A stretch of 64,000 nucleotides of DNA from Prevotellaceae bacterium (GTDB lineage: Bacteria > Bacteroidota > Bacteroidia > Bacteroidales > Bacteroidaceae): contig JAUNOM010000007.1 of NCBI GenBank assembly GCA_030531085.1, positions 25,874-89,873 of the forward strand, written 5' to 3'. Every line of letters begins with the position of its first letter. The stretch's first letter is position 1. Positions 1 through 9,547 of this stretch are shown piece by piece. The notes under the pieces are model-generated. The model had not been told where the DNA came from. It worked only from the letters and a program-made list of their open reading frames with translations, and did not search any database. The position numbers and the translations under genes are program-made.

Positions 1-55
1 AAAGGCAGGGAAAAGATTTATTTTTTGCAAAATTAATCAATTTATTTTGTTTAGC

Positions 56-87
56 TTCGCTTTTTCAAAAGAATTTTACTATTTTTG
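56..87 (+). promoter_or_regulatory. Candidate Bacteroidota promoter
   Basis: A TATTTTTG box at 80-87 fits the Bacteroidota -7 consensus TAnnTTTG. A weak -33 match, TTCG, lies at 56-59 with a 20-bp gap. It precedes the first gene by about 29 bp. The -33 match is imperfect. Confidence 0.35.
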
Positions 88-115
88 CATCTCAAAAAGC
101 TCGTTTAGTTAGATT

Positions 116-1201
116 ATGACACAAAAAATCAAATACATCATTACCATCATCGCCATGGCACTCTGCTGCGGAGTGAAGGCCCAGACTGTGCGTAACACTG
201 TAAATGTCGGCGTGATGCTGCCACTGCACAATGTGGACGGCGACGGCAGGCGCATGATCGAGTATTACAGGGGGATGCTCCTCGCGATAGAGAAACTGAA
301 GAATGAGGGTACAAACGTGAACGTAAGGGCCTGGAATGTGCCCATAGACGCGGACATACGCACCACACTGCTCAATGATGGCGCTACGGACTGCAACATC
401 ATCTTCGGCCCTCTTTACTCAAAACAGGTTGAGGCTCTCGGCAATTTCTGCAAGGCATACAACATAAAGATGGTGATACCGTTCTCCATATCGGGCAACG
501 ATGTGGACAAGAACCCGAACATATACCAGGTATACCAGTCACCGGACGAGCTGAACAGCGCCGCCATACAGCACGTGGTGGAACAGTTCGGCACGCATAA
601 CATTGTGATAATAGACTGCAATGACACGACATCGCGCAAGGGAACATTCACCTTTGCATTGCGCAAGGTACTGGAACAGAAGAAAGTAGGCTACCACATC
701 ACAAACCTTAACTCCTCCAACGAGATGTTCGCCAAAGCCTTCTCGCTGACCAAAGCCAACCTTGTGATACTGAATACAGGGCGCTCTCCCGAGCTTACAG
801 CGGCGATGAACAAGCTGGACGCGCTTGTGGAGGACAACAAGAACGTCAAGGTGTCGCTCTTCGGATATACGGAATGGCTGATGTATGCTAAGTACAACAA
901 GGCGCGTTTTGCCAAATATGACACCTACGTGCCAAGCAATTTCTATTACAACGAGGCATCGCCACAGACTGTAAAGCTGGAGGAGAGCTACAGGCAGAGC
1001 TTCCATGAGGGCATGACATACGCACTTCCACACTTTGCCATAACGGGATATGACCATGCAATGTATTTCATTGGCAACCGGAGACAGTGGCTGCAAAGCC
1101 CGCTGAACTTCAAGAAAACCAATAACGGCGGATACCGTAACAAGGCGTTCATGCTCATACACTACAAGACAAGCGGTGGAATAGAGGCCCTCAGTTATTA
1201 A
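116..1201 (+). CDS. Periplasmic binding protein-like (type 1 fold) secreted protein
   Basis: A 361-residue protein with an N-terminal signal peptide (basic MTQKIK, then a hydrophobic stretch, cleavage near VKAQ at residue 23). The mature part starts with NVGVMLPL and has alternating strand and helix segments such as CNIIFGPLYS and HNIVIIDCND, as in the type 1 periplasmic binding fold of Leu/Ile/Val-binding proteins. In Bacteroidales similar domains follow LysM repeats in cell-envelope proteins; no LysM repeat is present here. No permease or ATPase gene is adjacent, so an ABC-transport role is doubtful. It probably acts in the periplasm or at the envelope and shares an operon with the next two genes. 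The ligand is unknown. Confidence 0.7.
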   Translation: MTQKIKYIITIIAMALCCGVKAQTVRNTVNVGVMLPLHNVDGDGRRMIEYYRGMLLAIEKLKNEGTNVNVRAWNVPIDADIRTTLLNDGATDCNIIFGPLYSKQVEALGNFCKAYNIKMVIPFSISGNDVDKNPNIYQVYQSPDELNSAAIQHVVEQFGTHNIVIIDCNDTTSRKGTFTFALRKVLEQKKVGYHITNLNSSNEMFAKAFSLTKANLVILNTGRSPELTAAMNKLDALVEDNKNVKVSLFGYTEWLMYAKYNKARFAKYDTYVPSNFYYNEASPQTVKLEESYRQSFHEGMTYALPHFAITGYDHAMYFIGNRRQWLQSPLNFKKTNNGGYRNKAFMLIHYKTSGGIEALSY

Positions 1202-1265
1202 ACAAAGGAGAGGTGGCGCAGATATCTGGCGCCAATGGATTATGTGACATTATTTCATATACGAG

Positions 1266-2027
1266 ATGTATCATCATATTATATATATAGCCCTACTGCT
1301 GGCCGCTCTGCTGCCGGCAAAGACAATGGCGCAGGTGGGCGAATACCGCAACAGGTTCAGCGTGGGTGTCAGTGGCGGTTACGCCCTTAACTCCGTGACA
1401 TTCCAGCCTACCGTAATACAGAACATGCACGGAGGCCTGACAATGGGTGTCACAGGACGCTACACCAGCGAGAAATACTTTTCCACCCTGTGCGCCATAC
1501 AACTGGAACTGAACGTGACACAGTTAGGATGGAAACAGGACATACGCACTATTGACGAGACACCCGTGATAAACCCTGCAACAGGTATGGCGGAGTCATA
1601 CCAGCGTGACATTACATACATACAGGTACCTTTCTTCGCTCACCTGTCATGGGGACGCGAGACACGGGGCGTATGCGCCTTCGTGAACCTCGGACCACAG
1701 CTCGGCTTCATGATTGGAGAAAAGACAAGAAAGAACTATGACAGTCCATATACAAAGGAGAACTTCCCGGAAAACTTCTCAAACACTATAGGCCGCGCCT
1801 CACAGGTGGCTGCACAGGAGACCATGCCGGTGGAGAACAAGCTCGATTTCGGCATTGCGGCAGGAGCCGGCATAGAGTGTCATATAAACAAAGTGGGGCG
1901 GTTTAATTTGGAAGGACGGTTCTATTATGGCCTGGGCAATATATACGGCGACTCCAAGCGTGACTTCTTTGGAACGTCAAGCCACACCACGATAGTGATA
2001 AAGATGGGGTATCTGTACGACCTATAG
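1266..2027 (+). CDS. Outer-membrane beta-barrel protein (porin-family, PorT-like)
   Basis: A 253-residue protein with a signal peptide (hydrophobic IYIALLLAALLPA, cleavage near TMAQ). The mature part has alternating hydrophobic and aromatic strand pattern and glycine-rich segments (SVGVSGGYAL, LNVTQLGWKQ, NLGPQLGFMIGE, GIAAGAGIECHI) typical of the small outer-membrane barrel family of Bacteroidota, which includes PorT-like proteins. It ends with a strand-like IVIKMGYLYDL. It lies 64 bp after the binding-protein-like gene and 38 bp before uvrA, suggesting cotranscription. Exact function is not visible from sequence. Confidence 0.7.
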   Translation: MYHHIIYIALLLAALLPAKTMAQVGEYRNRFSVGVSGGYALNSVTFQPTVIQNMHGGLTMGVTGRYTSEKYFSTLCAIQLELNVTQLGWKQDIRTIDETPVINPATGMAESYQRDITYIQVPFFAHLSWGRETRGVCAFVNLGPQLGFMIGEKTRKNYDSPYTKENFPENFSNTIGRASQVAAQETMPVENKLDFGIAAGAGIECHINKVGRFNLEGRFYYGLGNIYGDSKRDFFGTSSHTTIVIKMGYLYDL

Positions 2028-2065
2028 TAACAAATATTAAATACCACTAACACATTTAGGATATA

Positions 2066-4705
2066 ATGCTTTCTGTTTACGGAGCCAGAGTTCACAATCT
2101 CAAGAACGTAGATGTACAAATACCAAGCAACAGTCTGACGGTGATTACAGGCCTGTCAGGCTCGGGAAAGTCATCACTTGCCTTTGACACCATCTTCGCA
2201 GAAGGACAAAGGAGGTACATAGAGACGTTCTCCGCATACGCACGTAACTTCCTTGGCGGCATGGAGCGCCCGGACGTGGACAAGATAACGGGACTGTCAC
2301 CTGTAATCAGCATAGAACAGAAGACGACGAACAAGAGTCCACGCTCCACAGTGGGCACCACCACAGAGGTATACGACTATCTGCGACTGCTATTCGCACG
2401 CGCCGGCACTGCATACAGCTATGTTACAGGCGAGAAGATGGTGAAATACACGGAGGAACAGGTTGTGGAGATGATTATGCGTGAATATGACGAACGGCGC
2501 ATATTCATTCTGGCACCATTGGTAAGAAACCGCAAGGGACATTACAGGGAGCTGTTCGAGCAGTTGCGTAAGAAAGGCTTCATATCCATACGCATTGACG
2601 AGGAGGTGCAGGAACTTGTTCCCGGCATGAAACTTGACAGATACAGGAACCATAACATCGAGGTTGTAATAGACAAACTGCGAGTAACGTCGCATGACGA
2701 GAACGAGGAGAGGGAGAGGCTTACAAAGAGCATTGCAGTAGCAATGCGTCAGGGGGACGGTCTGATAATGATTCTTGACAAGGACACCAATGAAGCCAAG
2801 TATTATTCCAAGCGTCTGATGTGCCCTACGTCCGGAATGGCCTACAAAGACCCTGCTCCGAACATCTTTTCATTCAACTCGCCGGAGGGAGCCTGCCCCT
2901 ATTGCAAGGGAATAGGTGAGGTGTTGATTGACGATCCGTTGGTACAGGAGGCGTTTCCTGCTCTGTTAGAGATGGCGGAGAGCGCAAACAAGGAGAAGGA
3001 GGAAACGCAAAAAGGCAAGAAAAGGAATAAGGAGACGGAGACAGAGAGCGAGGAGATTACCACCACCTGTCCTGCTTGTAACGGGAAACGCCTCAATCAG
3101 GAAGCGCTGTCCTACCGTATATGGGACAAGAACATAGCCGAACTGGCCGACATGGACATCGACCAGCTGTATGAATGGCTTGATGCGGTGACCGAACACC
3201 TTGACAAAAGGCAGAAGGCCATTGCAACGGAGATAATAAAGGAGATACGCACACGCCTGAAATTCATGCTCGATGTCGGATTGAGCTATCTTGCGCTTGG
3301 ACGACAGTCTAAATCCCTTTCGGGAGGAGAGAGCCAGCGCATCCGACTTGCTACGCAGATAGGCTCACAACTCGTCAATGTACTGTACATTCTCGATGAG
3401 CCTTCAATAGGTCTGCACCAGCGTGACAACGAACGACTGATAAAATCTCTGAAGCAACTGCGTGACATAGGAAACACCGTCATAGTGGTGGAGCACGACA
3501 AGGACATGATGCTGAATGCCGACTATATTGTAGACATTGGCCCGATGGCGGGACGCAAGGGAGGAAATGTGGTATTTCAAGGGACTCCCAAGGATATGCT
3601 GACGCGCGACACTATCACTGCCGACTATCTATGTGGCAAGCGTAACATAAAGATACCAGAACAACGCAGACAGGGAAACGGCAAGGCTATCACCATACAT
3701 GGCGCACACGGCAACAACCTAAAGGACGTTACAGTAAGTTTTCCACTTGGTAAATTCATCGTTGTCACAGGTGTCAGCGGCTCAGGCAAGTCAACATTGA
3801 TAAACGAGACGCTCCAGCAAATACTGTCACAGCATTTCTACCGCTCATTAAAAAAGCCAATGCCGTATGACAGTATAGAGGGAATAGAGCATATAGATAA
3901 GGTTGTCAATGTGGACCAGTCACCCATTGGACGCACGCCACGCAGCAATCCGGCCACATATACAGGGGTATTCTCTGACATACGCACCCTGTTCGTGGAA
4001 CTGCCAGAGGCAAGGATACGCGGATATAAGCCGGGACGCTTCTCCTTTAACGTAAAGGGGGGACGGTGCGAGGTATGCGGCGGCAACGGATACAAGACCA
4101 TAGAGATGAACTTCCTGCCAGATGTAATGGTGCCATGCGAGGCGTGTCTCGGCAAAAGGTATAACCGCGAGACCCTTGAAGTGCGGTACAAAGGCAAGTC
4201 AATAGCCGATGTACTCGACATGACAATAAACCAAGCCGTGGAGTTCTTCGAATCTGTGCCGCACATTCTGAACCGTATCAAGTCATTACAGGATGTCGGA
4301 CTGGGTTATATCAAGCTCGGACAACCATCCACGACACTGTCAGGCGGCGAGAGCCAGCGTGTGAAACTGGCGGCAGAACTGGCAAAGCGTGATACAGGCA
4401 AGACATTATACATTCTGGATGAGCCAACAACAGGACTGCACTTTGAGGATATTCGTATCCTGATGAAAATCCTTCAGCGGCTTGTCGACAAGGGGAATAC
4501 TGTTATTGTCATAGAACACAATCTTGATGTGATAAAACTTGCAGACCATATCATAGACATGGGGCCGGAAGGTGGACGTGCAGGTGGCAGAGTACTCGCT
4601 ACCGGAACACCGGAAGAGGTGGTGAAATGTAAAGAAAGCGCCACTGCAAGATTTTTGGAAAAGGAGTTGCAACAGTCCGGCGACATAAAGACAGGGGCTG
4701 TATAA
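2066..4705 (+). CDS. uvrA: Excinuclease ABC subunit A
   Basis: UvrA recognises helix-distorting DNA damage and loads UvrB in nucleotide excision repair. The 879-residue protein has two ABC ATPase halves: Walker [10 protein letters not shown] (residues 29-37) and GVSGSGKST, signatures [11 protein letters not shown] and [11 protein letters not shown], and Walker [11 protein letters not shown] and [10 protein letters not shown]. The second zinc module ([18 protein letters not shown]) is intact. In the first module C253, C277 and C280 are present but the fourth ligand position is S256 (CPTSG). A Lys/Glu-rich insert lies at about residues 313-332. It is shorter than the roughly 940 residues of E. 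coli UvrA. It ends at a strong bidirectional hairpin. Confidence 0.97.
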   Translation: MLSVYGARVHNLKNVDVQIPSNSLTVITGLSGSGKSSLAFDTIFAEGQRRYIETFSAYARNFLGGMERPDVDKITGLSPVISIEQKTTNKSPRSTVGTTTEVYDYLRLLFARAGTAYSYVTGEKMVKYTEEQVVEMIMREYDERRIFILAPLVRNRKGHYRELFEQLRKKGFISIRIDEEVQELVPGMKLDRYRNHNIEVVIDKLRVTSHDENEERERLTKSIAVAMRQGDGLIMILDKDTNEAKYYSKRLMCPTSGMAYKDPAPNIFSFNSPEGACPYCKGIGEVLIDDPLVQEAFPALLEMAESANKEKEETQKGKKRNKETETESEEITTTCPACNGKRLNQEALSYRIWDKNIAELADMDIDQLYEWLDAVTEHLDKRQKAIATEIIKEIRTRLKFMLDVGLSYLALGRQSKSLSGGESQRIRLATQIGSQLVNVLYILDEPSIGLHQRDNERLIKSLKQLRDIGNTVIVVEHDKDMMLNADYIVDIGPMAGRKGGNVVFQGTPKDMLTRDTITADYLCGKRNIKIPEQRRQGNGKAITIHGAHGNNLKDVTVSFPLGKFIVVTGVSGSGKSTLINETLQQILSQHFYRSLKKPMPYDSIEGIEHIDKVVNVDQSPIGRTPRSNPATYTGVFSDIRTLFVELPEARIRGYKPGRFSFNVKGGRCEVCGGNGYKTIEMNFLPDVMVPCEACLGKRYNRETLEVRYKGKSIADVLDMTINQAVEFFESVPHILNRIKSLQDVGLGYIKLGQPSTTLSGGESQRVKLAAELAKRDTGKTLYILDEPTTGLHFEDIRILMKILQRLVDKGNTVIVIEHNLDVIKLADHIIDMGPEGGRAGGRVLATGTPEEVVKCKESATARFLEKELQQSGDIKTGAV

Positions 4706-4709
4706 AATA

Positions 4710-4737
4710 AAAACCAGACTGTAAAAGTCTGGTTTTT
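4710..4737. terminator. Bidirectional terminator between uvrA and mmcQ-like gene
   Basis: Arms AAAACCAGACT and AGTCTGGTTTT enclose GTAAA and are flanked by A and T runs, so the hairpin works in both directions. It separates two convergent genes and overlaps the stop codon of the minus-strand gene. Confidence 0.85.
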
Positions 4738-5095
4738 ATAATTCTGGAATACCCTCCCTATTCTTCTTGGGCATCTTCTTCACCACCTCATTATAACTGT
4801 GACGTATAAGACTTGTAATCAGTTCATCAGGCAGAAGCCCAAGAAGATTCAACTGATTCCAGTGTTTCTTATTCATGTGCCAGGCAGGAGTTATCTCCGA
4901 ATAGCTGTCACGTAACTCCAACGCATAGTCAGGATTACATTTCAATACAAACCACTCGTTATTATCAAGACTAAGCATCGCAAATATCTTCTCCCTCACT
5001 CTGAACACCAATGTGGTCTCATCAAATGGGAAATCCTCGGTCACAAACGGTAATGACAGGCAATAATCCCTAACTGTTTCTATATCCATAGCCAC
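4736..5095 (-). CDS. MmcQ/YjbR family DNA-binding-like protein
   Basis: A 119-residue protein matching the MmcQ/YjbR family: start MDIETVRDYCLSLP, then a conserved DETTLVFRVREKIFAM segment, KCNPDYALEL, and PAWHMNKKHWNQLNL. Members have a double-wing fold and are called DNA-binding by structure only; no specific function is established. The first methionine (MAMDIE) or the third residue could start it. It is the last gene before the shared terminator and converges on uvrA. Confidence 0.85.
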   Translation of the reverse strand: MAMDIETVRDYCLSLPFVTEDFPFDETTLVFRVREKIFAMLSLDNNEWFVLKCNPDYALELRDSYSEITPAWHMNKKHWNQLNLLGLLPDELITSLIRHSYNEVVKKMPKKNREGIPEL

Positions 5096-5145
5096 ACATT
5101 ATAAACATCCTTACACTCAAAAACTACACTCTTAAAAACAATAAA

Positions 5146-5178
5146 GGCTATCAGTTTAATTCTATTAACCTGATAGCC
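5146..5178 (-). terminator. Terminator of the small lipoprotein gene
   Basis: Arms GGCTATCAG (5146-5154) and CTGATAGCC (5170-5178) form a hairpin. Read on the minus strand it is followed by TTTATTG and a T run, as expected for an intrinsic terminator behind the lipoprotein gene. Confidence 0.7.
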
Positions 5179-5206
5179 CCAAAGCGGTTGCTTTTTAAGT
5201 CGCAGC

Positions 5207-5371
5207 TTACTGATTAACTGTGTCGTTTGCAGCAGTATCAACAGCAGCAGTGTCCTGAGCAGCTGTATCAACAGCAGCAGTGTCCTGAGCAGCGCCCTTG
5301 TTTGTAGAATCACCACATGAAACCATTGAAAGAGCAGCCATAGCTACGAACATAAAAACTAATTTCTTCAT
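5207..5371 (-). CDS. Small lipoprotein with DTAA repeats
   Basis: A 54-residue protein starting at MKKLVFMFVAMAAL, with a lipobox ending SMVSC-G, so it should be lipidated and anchored in the envelope. The start chosen is the ATG at 5371; an upstream in-frame ATG gives a basic extension that would spoil the signal. The mature part is only about 35 residues, made largely of DTAAVDTAAQ repeats encoded by two nearly identical 30-bp units. Such tiny low-complexity lipoproteins are common in Prevotella-like genomes and have no known function. It is a single-gene unit with its own promoter and terminator. Confidence 0.8.
   Translation of the reverse strand: MKKLVFMFVAMAALSMVSCGDSTNKGAAQDTAAVDTAAQDTAAVDTAANDTVNQ
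5234..5293 (-). repeat. Two tandem 30-bp units inside the lipoprotein gene
   Basis: Units at 5234-5263 and 5264-5293 differ at one base. Each encodes ten residues (DTAAVDTAAQ type), so unit loss or gain keeps the frame. Confidence 0.9.
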
Positions 5372-5422
5372 TTTTCTAAGCTTTTTAAATCTGTAAAACA
5401 ATCTTCGTTTATTAAAACGATG

Positions 5423-5454
5423 CAAATTTACGCACTTTTTTCATCACCCACAAG
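5423..5454 (-). promoter_or_regulatory. Promoter of the small lipoprotein gene
   Basis: On the minus strand a TAAATTTG box (5423-5430 on plus as CAAATTTA) fits TAnnTTTG. A CTTG -33 box lies 20 bp upstream (5451-5454). The box is about 52 bp before the ATG. Confidence 0.6.
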
Positions 5455-5661
5455 CATTTTTTAATTATTTTTTTATGTATTTTTGTAACTTTTTTACAAC
5501 ATATTGATTTACTATCACTTACACAATGTAAACGAATGTTAATTCATTTACACCGTTTAATCATAAGGAAAATTCATCCTTACAAACAGAAATATAAGCG
5601 CAGCCTATTTATTCTGGCAGTGCAAAGACATATAAAATACGCTTTTTATGTGAGCTTTTTA
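5455..5661. other. AT-rich intergenic stretch with one inverted repeat
   Basis: No convincing gene. An imperfect hairpin is present: arms TGTAAACGAAT (5527-5537) and ATTCATTTACA (5542-5552), one mismatch, loop GTTA. It could be a regulatory site between the divergent promoters; nothing else is recognised. Confidence 0.35.
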
Positions 5662-5692
5662 TTGCACATATCAAGAAAAAAACGTAATTTTG
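5662..5692 (+). promoter_or_regulatory. Promoter of mtaB
   Basis: TAATTTTG at 5685-5692 fits the -7 consensus, with a TTG at 5662-5664 and a 20-bp gap. The leader to mtaB would be about 140 nt. Confidence 0.55.
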
Positions 5693-5837
5693 CATATACG
5701 AATTTGAGGCAGGCGCTATTATATTAATAAGGTGTAACCACAATTATAATGGCAATATGCACAAGAACAAACAGTAAAAAGCATAAAAAAGCGCTGTTTC
5801 ACATACAGCATGACACATTATTATAATCAAGAACTCA

Positions 5838-7175
5838 ATGAGTGACACAGCAATATTCCAAGGAAAGACAGCCACATACCACACATTAGGCTGCAAACTG
5901 AACTTCTCCGAGACATCAACATTCTGTAATCTGCTTGAAAATCTTGGGGTGCGCACAGTGGGAAAAGATGAGAATGCAGACTTGTGCATCGTCAACACCT
6001 GCTCCGTCACCGATGTGGCAGACAGAAAATGCCGGCAGATAATAAGACGAATGAAACACGATAATCCTAACGCCTTCATGGTTATTACAGGCTGCTATGC
6101 ACAGCTGGAGCCAAAGAAGCTAAAGGAAATTGAGGGTGTTGACCTGATACTGGGCAACAATGAGAAGGCAAATCTCGTAGAATACATTCGCAAGGCATGG
6201 AAAGAGAAACTTGATGGAGACCACTCTGTAACGGCACACACTGTCGCCACTAAGGACATAAGAGACTTTCAACCCAGTTGCTCCCGTGGTAACAGGACAC
6301 GGTATTGGCTGAAAGTGCAGGACGGATGCAACTATTACTGCACATACTGCACTATCCCCTTTGCACGAGGCAACAGCCGCAACCCGTCCATAGAGTCACT
6401 TGTAAGGCAAGCAGAGAAAGCCGCGCGAGATGGAGGGAAAGAGATTGTGCTGACAGGTGTGAATATCGGCGACTTTGGCCGCACCACCAATGAGTCTTTC
6501 CTCGATTTGGTTAAAGCATTGGACAACATAGAGGGAATTGAAAGATACAGGATATCAAGCCTTGAACCAGACCTTATATCAAACGAGCTTATCGACTTCT
6601 GCGCTAAAAGCCGGGCATTCATGCCACATTTTCACATTCCTCTGCAAAGCGGCAGTGATACCGTGCTAAAGCTGATGCACAGACGATATGATGCAGCACT
6701 GTTCACTGAAAAGATACTAAAGATAAAGGAACTGATGCCCCAGGCATTCATTGGTGTGGATGTAATGGTCGGAACAAGGGGTGAGACACAGGAATATTTC
6801 GAGGAGACATATAACCTTCTGGAGAGCTTACCCGTAACACAGCTGCACGTATTTCCATACAGTGAACGTCCGGGAACTGCCGCATTAAAAATCCCACACG
6901 TTGTAACAAGTGCAGACAAGGAATTGCGCAGCAAGCGACTGATAGCGCTGTCTGACGCAAAGACTAAGACGTTCTATGAAGAACATATAGGCAAACGGAT
7001 GCCAGTACTCTTTGAGAAGGCACAACAGGGTAAGGCCATGCATGGCTTTACAGACAACTATATCCGTGTCGAGTTGTCTACAGACGTAGCATCAGCAGAC
7101 TATGACAACAAGATTGTTCCTGTACTGCTGCAAGACTTCAACCAAAACATGACTGCACTTACAGCAACCATTTAA
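5838..7175 (+). CDS. mtaB: tRNA (t6A37-C2)-methylthiotransferase MtaB
   Basis: A radical-SAM methylthiotransferase that converts t6A37 to ms2t6A in tRNAs. The 445-residue protein has the N-terminal UPF0004 domain with Cys ligands in TLGCKLNFSE, NTCSVTDVAD and TGCYAQ for one iron-sulfur cluster. The radical-SAM motif CNYYCTYCTIPFARG binds the second cluster and SAM. MiaB normally has a different N-terminal sequence and modifies i6A; the CKLN start and overall length fit MtaB. It opens an apparent operon with a glycosyltransferase 42 bp downstream, although the neighbours have no obvious link to tRNA modification. Confidence 0.93.
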   Translation: MSDTAIFQGKTATYHTLGCKLNFSETSTFCNLLENLGVRTVGKDENADLCIVNTCSVTDVADRKCRQIIRRMKHDNPNAFMVITGCYAQLEPKKLKEIEGVDLILGNNEKANLVEYIRKAWKEKLDGDHSVTAHTVATKDIRDFQPSCSRGNRTRYWLKVQDGCNYYCTYCTIPFARGNSRNPSIESLVRQAEKAARDGGKEIVLTGVNIGDFGRTTNESFLDLVKALDNIEGIERYRISSLEPDLISNELIDFCAKSRAFMPHFHIPLQSGSDTVLKLMHRRYDAALFTEKILKIKELMPQAFIGVDVMVGTRGETQEYFEETYNLLESLPVTQLHVFPYSERPGTAALKIPHVVTSADKELRSKRLIALSDAKTKTFYEEHIGKRMPVLFEKAQQGKAMHGFTDNYIRVELSTDVASADYDNKIVPVLLQDFNQNMTALTATI

Positions 7176-7217
7176 CCTACAGCACGCTCATAGCATCCAT
7201 AACATTTTCAAGAAGAA

Positions 7218-8237
7218 ATGAAAGAACTCGCCATCGTCATACTAAACTGGAACGGTTCCAGCATGATGCGGAAATACCTGCCATCCATATTGAAACATTC
7301 AGGAGAGGCAGAGATTATAGTTGCAGACAATGCCTCAACCGACAACTCTCTAACCATACTAAAAGAGGAATTCCCTACAGTAAGAACCATAGCATTAGAA
7401 AAGAACTGGGGATTTGCAGAGGGCTACAACAAAGCACTGAAACAGATAGAGGCAAAATACTATCTTCTAATGAATAGCGATGTAAGAGTGGAGGAAGGAT
7501 GGCTCGAACCGATGGTGCGGTATATGCGCAACAACCCCGATGTCGCGGCATGCCAGCCCAAACTGCTGTCTGACCTGCATCCGTCAAACTTTGAATATGC
7601 AGGCGGCTGTGGCGGATTTATTGACAAGTTCGGATACCCTTACTGCCGCGGAAGAGTATTTAACAGCATAGAGAAAGACCACGGACAGTACGACACTGTC
7701 ATGGAGACACTATGGGCAACAGGTGCCTGTCTTATGATACGCAGTACAGACTATTGGAACGCAGGAGGACTTGACGGACGTTTCTTTGCTCACAATGAAG
7801 AAATAGACCTTTGCTGGAGACTGAACATAATGGGACGAAGGATAGTATGTGTACCTCAAAGCAGGGCGTATCACCTTGGAGGAGGCACTCTTCCTAAAGG
7901 TAATCCAAGAAAGACCTACTTAAATTTCCGCAACAACCTGACAATGCTATATAAGAACCTGCCAGAAGAGGATTTACATCATATAATGCGATGGCGCAGA
8001 TTCCTTGACTATCTTGCCGCCATACAGATGCTTGCCACTGGTAATATCGGAGACTTCAAAGCTGTAATAAGGGCACGACAGGACTTCAAGAAATGGATAC
8101 ACGAATTTGACAAAGACCGTAACAATATACAGGCCATGAGGCAAACCGAGCATATTGTGGGCAGAACAGGTTTCAGCTTATTGTGGCAATACTATATAAA
8201 AGGAAGGAAAACATTCCGTACTCTACCCAAATATTAG
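7218..8237 (+). CDS. GT2 family glycosyltransferase
   Basis: A 339-residue GT-A fold enzyme. It begins AIVILNWNGSSMMRKYLPS, then VADNASTDNS for nucleotide-sugar binding, the DxD-like NSDVRV (about residue 92-97), TGACLMIR, and the catalytic-loop motif HNEEIDLCWR. This pattern matches rhamnosyl-type GT2 enzymes that build surface polysaccharide or lipopolysaccharide. It is cytoplasmic with no signal peptide. The two acetyltransferases that follow by 6 bp and by overlap could decorate the same glycan, but this is inference. Confidence 0.88.
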   Translation: MKELAIVILNWNGSSMMRKYLPSILKHSGEAEIIVADNASTDNSLTILKEEFPTVRTIALEKNWGFAEGYNKALKQIEAKYYLLMNSDVRVEEGWLEPMVRYMRNNPDVAACQPKLLSDLHPSNFEYAGGCGGFIDKFGYPYCRGRVFNSIEKDHGQYDTVMETLWATGACLMIRSTDYWNAGGLDGRFFAHNEEIDLCWRLNIMGRRIVCVPQSRAYHLGGGTLPKGNPRKTYLNFRNNLTMLYKNLPEEDLHHIMRWRRFLDYLAAIQMLATGNIGDFKAVIRARQDFKKWIHEFDKDRNNIQAMRQTEHIVGRTGFSLLWQYYIKGRKTFRTLPKY

Positions 8238-8243
8238 CAAACC

Positions 8244-8906
8244 ATGTCAGAAAGAATTACCCCTAATCCATATCAGATATACCCAATTACCGGTTGCAAA
8301 ACAGTAACCTACATTAGGCCAACAATCAAGAACCCTAATATTATAGTAGGTGACTTCACCTATTTCAGCGATGTTGACTTTGAGAAGCACGTGCTGCACC
8401 ATTATGATTTCAATGGGGACAAGCTGATTATTGGTAAATTCTCACAAATAGCATCGGGCGTAACATTCATCATGAACGGCGCTAATCACCAAATGAACGC
8501 TGCGTCTACGTACCCTTTCTATATCATAAACGGTTGGACAGCAACTCCACCTAAAATGGAGGAGCTGCCATTAAAGGGTGACACCGTAATAGGAAACGAT
8601 GTATGGATAGGACAGAACGCCACCATTATGCCTGGTGTACATATTGGAGACGGTGCGATAATCGGACTGAACAGCGTTGTCAGCCGTGATGTGAAACCTT
8701 ACACAATAGTTGCCGGCAATCCTGCACGCCCAATAAGAAAACGTTTTGATGACGAACTCATTGATCTGATGTTAAAACTGAAATGGTGGGACAAAAGCAT
8801 TGAAGACATACAGGAATTGATCCCTATACTTACAAACAGTAATCTCAAATATGTAAAAGAGAGAGTCCATGAAATAATAACCAGCACACATGGAAAACGA
8901 ATTTAA
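8244..8906 (+). CDS. Vat/CatB-type (xenobiotic) O-acetyltransferase, copy 1
   Basis: A left-handed beta-helix acetyltransferase of 220 residues. It resembles streptogramin A acetyltransferases (Vat) and CatB proteins: N-terminal NPYQIYPI, LIIGKFSQIASGVTFIMNGANH with the family catalytic histidine, STYPF, GDTVIGNDVWIGQNATIMPGVHIGDGAIIG, VAGNPARPIRKRF, and the Trp-rich tail KWWDKSIEDI. Hexapeptide repeats bind acetyl-CoA and the protein is normally a trimer. True antibiotic substrates cannot be told from sequence; many chromosomal homologues act on sugars. It lies 6 bp after a GT2 gene and overlaps copy 2 by 17 nt. Confidence 0.85.
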   Translation: MSERITPNPYQIYPITGCKTVTYIRPTIKNPNIIVGDFTYFSDVDFEKHVLHHYDFNGDKLIIGKFSQIASGVTFIMNGANHQMNAASTYPFYIINGWTATPPKMEELPLKGDTVIGNDVWIGQNATIMPGVHIGDGAIIGLNSVVSRDVKPYTIVAGNPARPIRKRFDDELIDLMLKLKWWDKSIEDIQELIPILTNSNLKYVKERVHEIITSTHGKRI

Positions 8907-9525
8907 AATTATATATCCACGTACGGGAGACAAGCATACCGTATATCTCAAATCCGCTATAACACGCCCTAACATTGAGGTTGGTGACTTCACCATCTAT
9001 AATGACTTTGTCAATGATCCTTGTGACTTTGAGAAGAACAACGTACTTTATCACTATCCTGTCAATAACGACCGTCTCTCCATCGGCAAGTTCTGTTCAA
9101 TAGCCTGTGGAGCGAAATTCATATTCAACTGTGCAAACCACACGTTGAAGTCACTTTCCACATACACCTTTCCGTTATTCTTCGAGGAATGGAACTTGCA
9201 GAAGTCAGATGTAGCATCAGCATGGGACAACAAGGGGGACATTATTGTTGGTAACGATGTGTGGATAGGCTATGATGCAGTAATCATGGCTGGTGTCACA
9301 ATCGGTGACGGTGCAATAATAGGGGCAAGAGCCGTTGTGACAAAAGATGTAGAACCATACTCTATTGTTGCTGGAGTTCCTGCCAGAGAGATAAGAAAGC
9401 GTTTTCCTTCCAATGTAATAAAGCGGCTACAAGCCATGCAATGGTGGAACTGGCCCATCGAAACAATACGCAAGAACATACCTGCAATACAAGCCGGTGA
9501 CATTGATGCAATGGAGGCAGAGTAA
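8890..9525 (+). CDS. Vat/CatB-type O-acetyltransferase, copy 2
   Basis: A 211-residue paralogue of the preceding gene. Shared features are YPRTGDKHTVYL, the catalytic CANH, STYTF, IIVGNDVWIGYDAVIMAGVTIGDGAIIGA, VAGVPAREIRKRF, and MQWWNWPIETI. The tail WWNWPI is closer to classical Vat proteins than the WWDKSI of copy 1. The ATG sits inside the 3' end of copy 1, which suggests translational coupling. The pair may have different acceptor specificity after duplication. Substrate is unknown. Confidence 0.85.
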   Translation: MENEFKIIYPRTGDKHTVYLKSAITRPNIEVGDFTIYNDFVNDPCDFEKNNVLYHYPVNNDRLSIGKFCSIACGAKFIFNCANHTLKSLSTYTFPLFFEEWNLQKSDVASAWDNKGDIIVGNDVWIGYDAVIMAGVTIGDGAIIGARAVVTKDVEPYSIVAGVPAREIRKRFPSNVIKRLQAMQWWNWPIETIRKNIPAIQAGDIDAMEAE

Positions 9526-9547
9526 CAATCCTGCCGCAAAATAGTGC

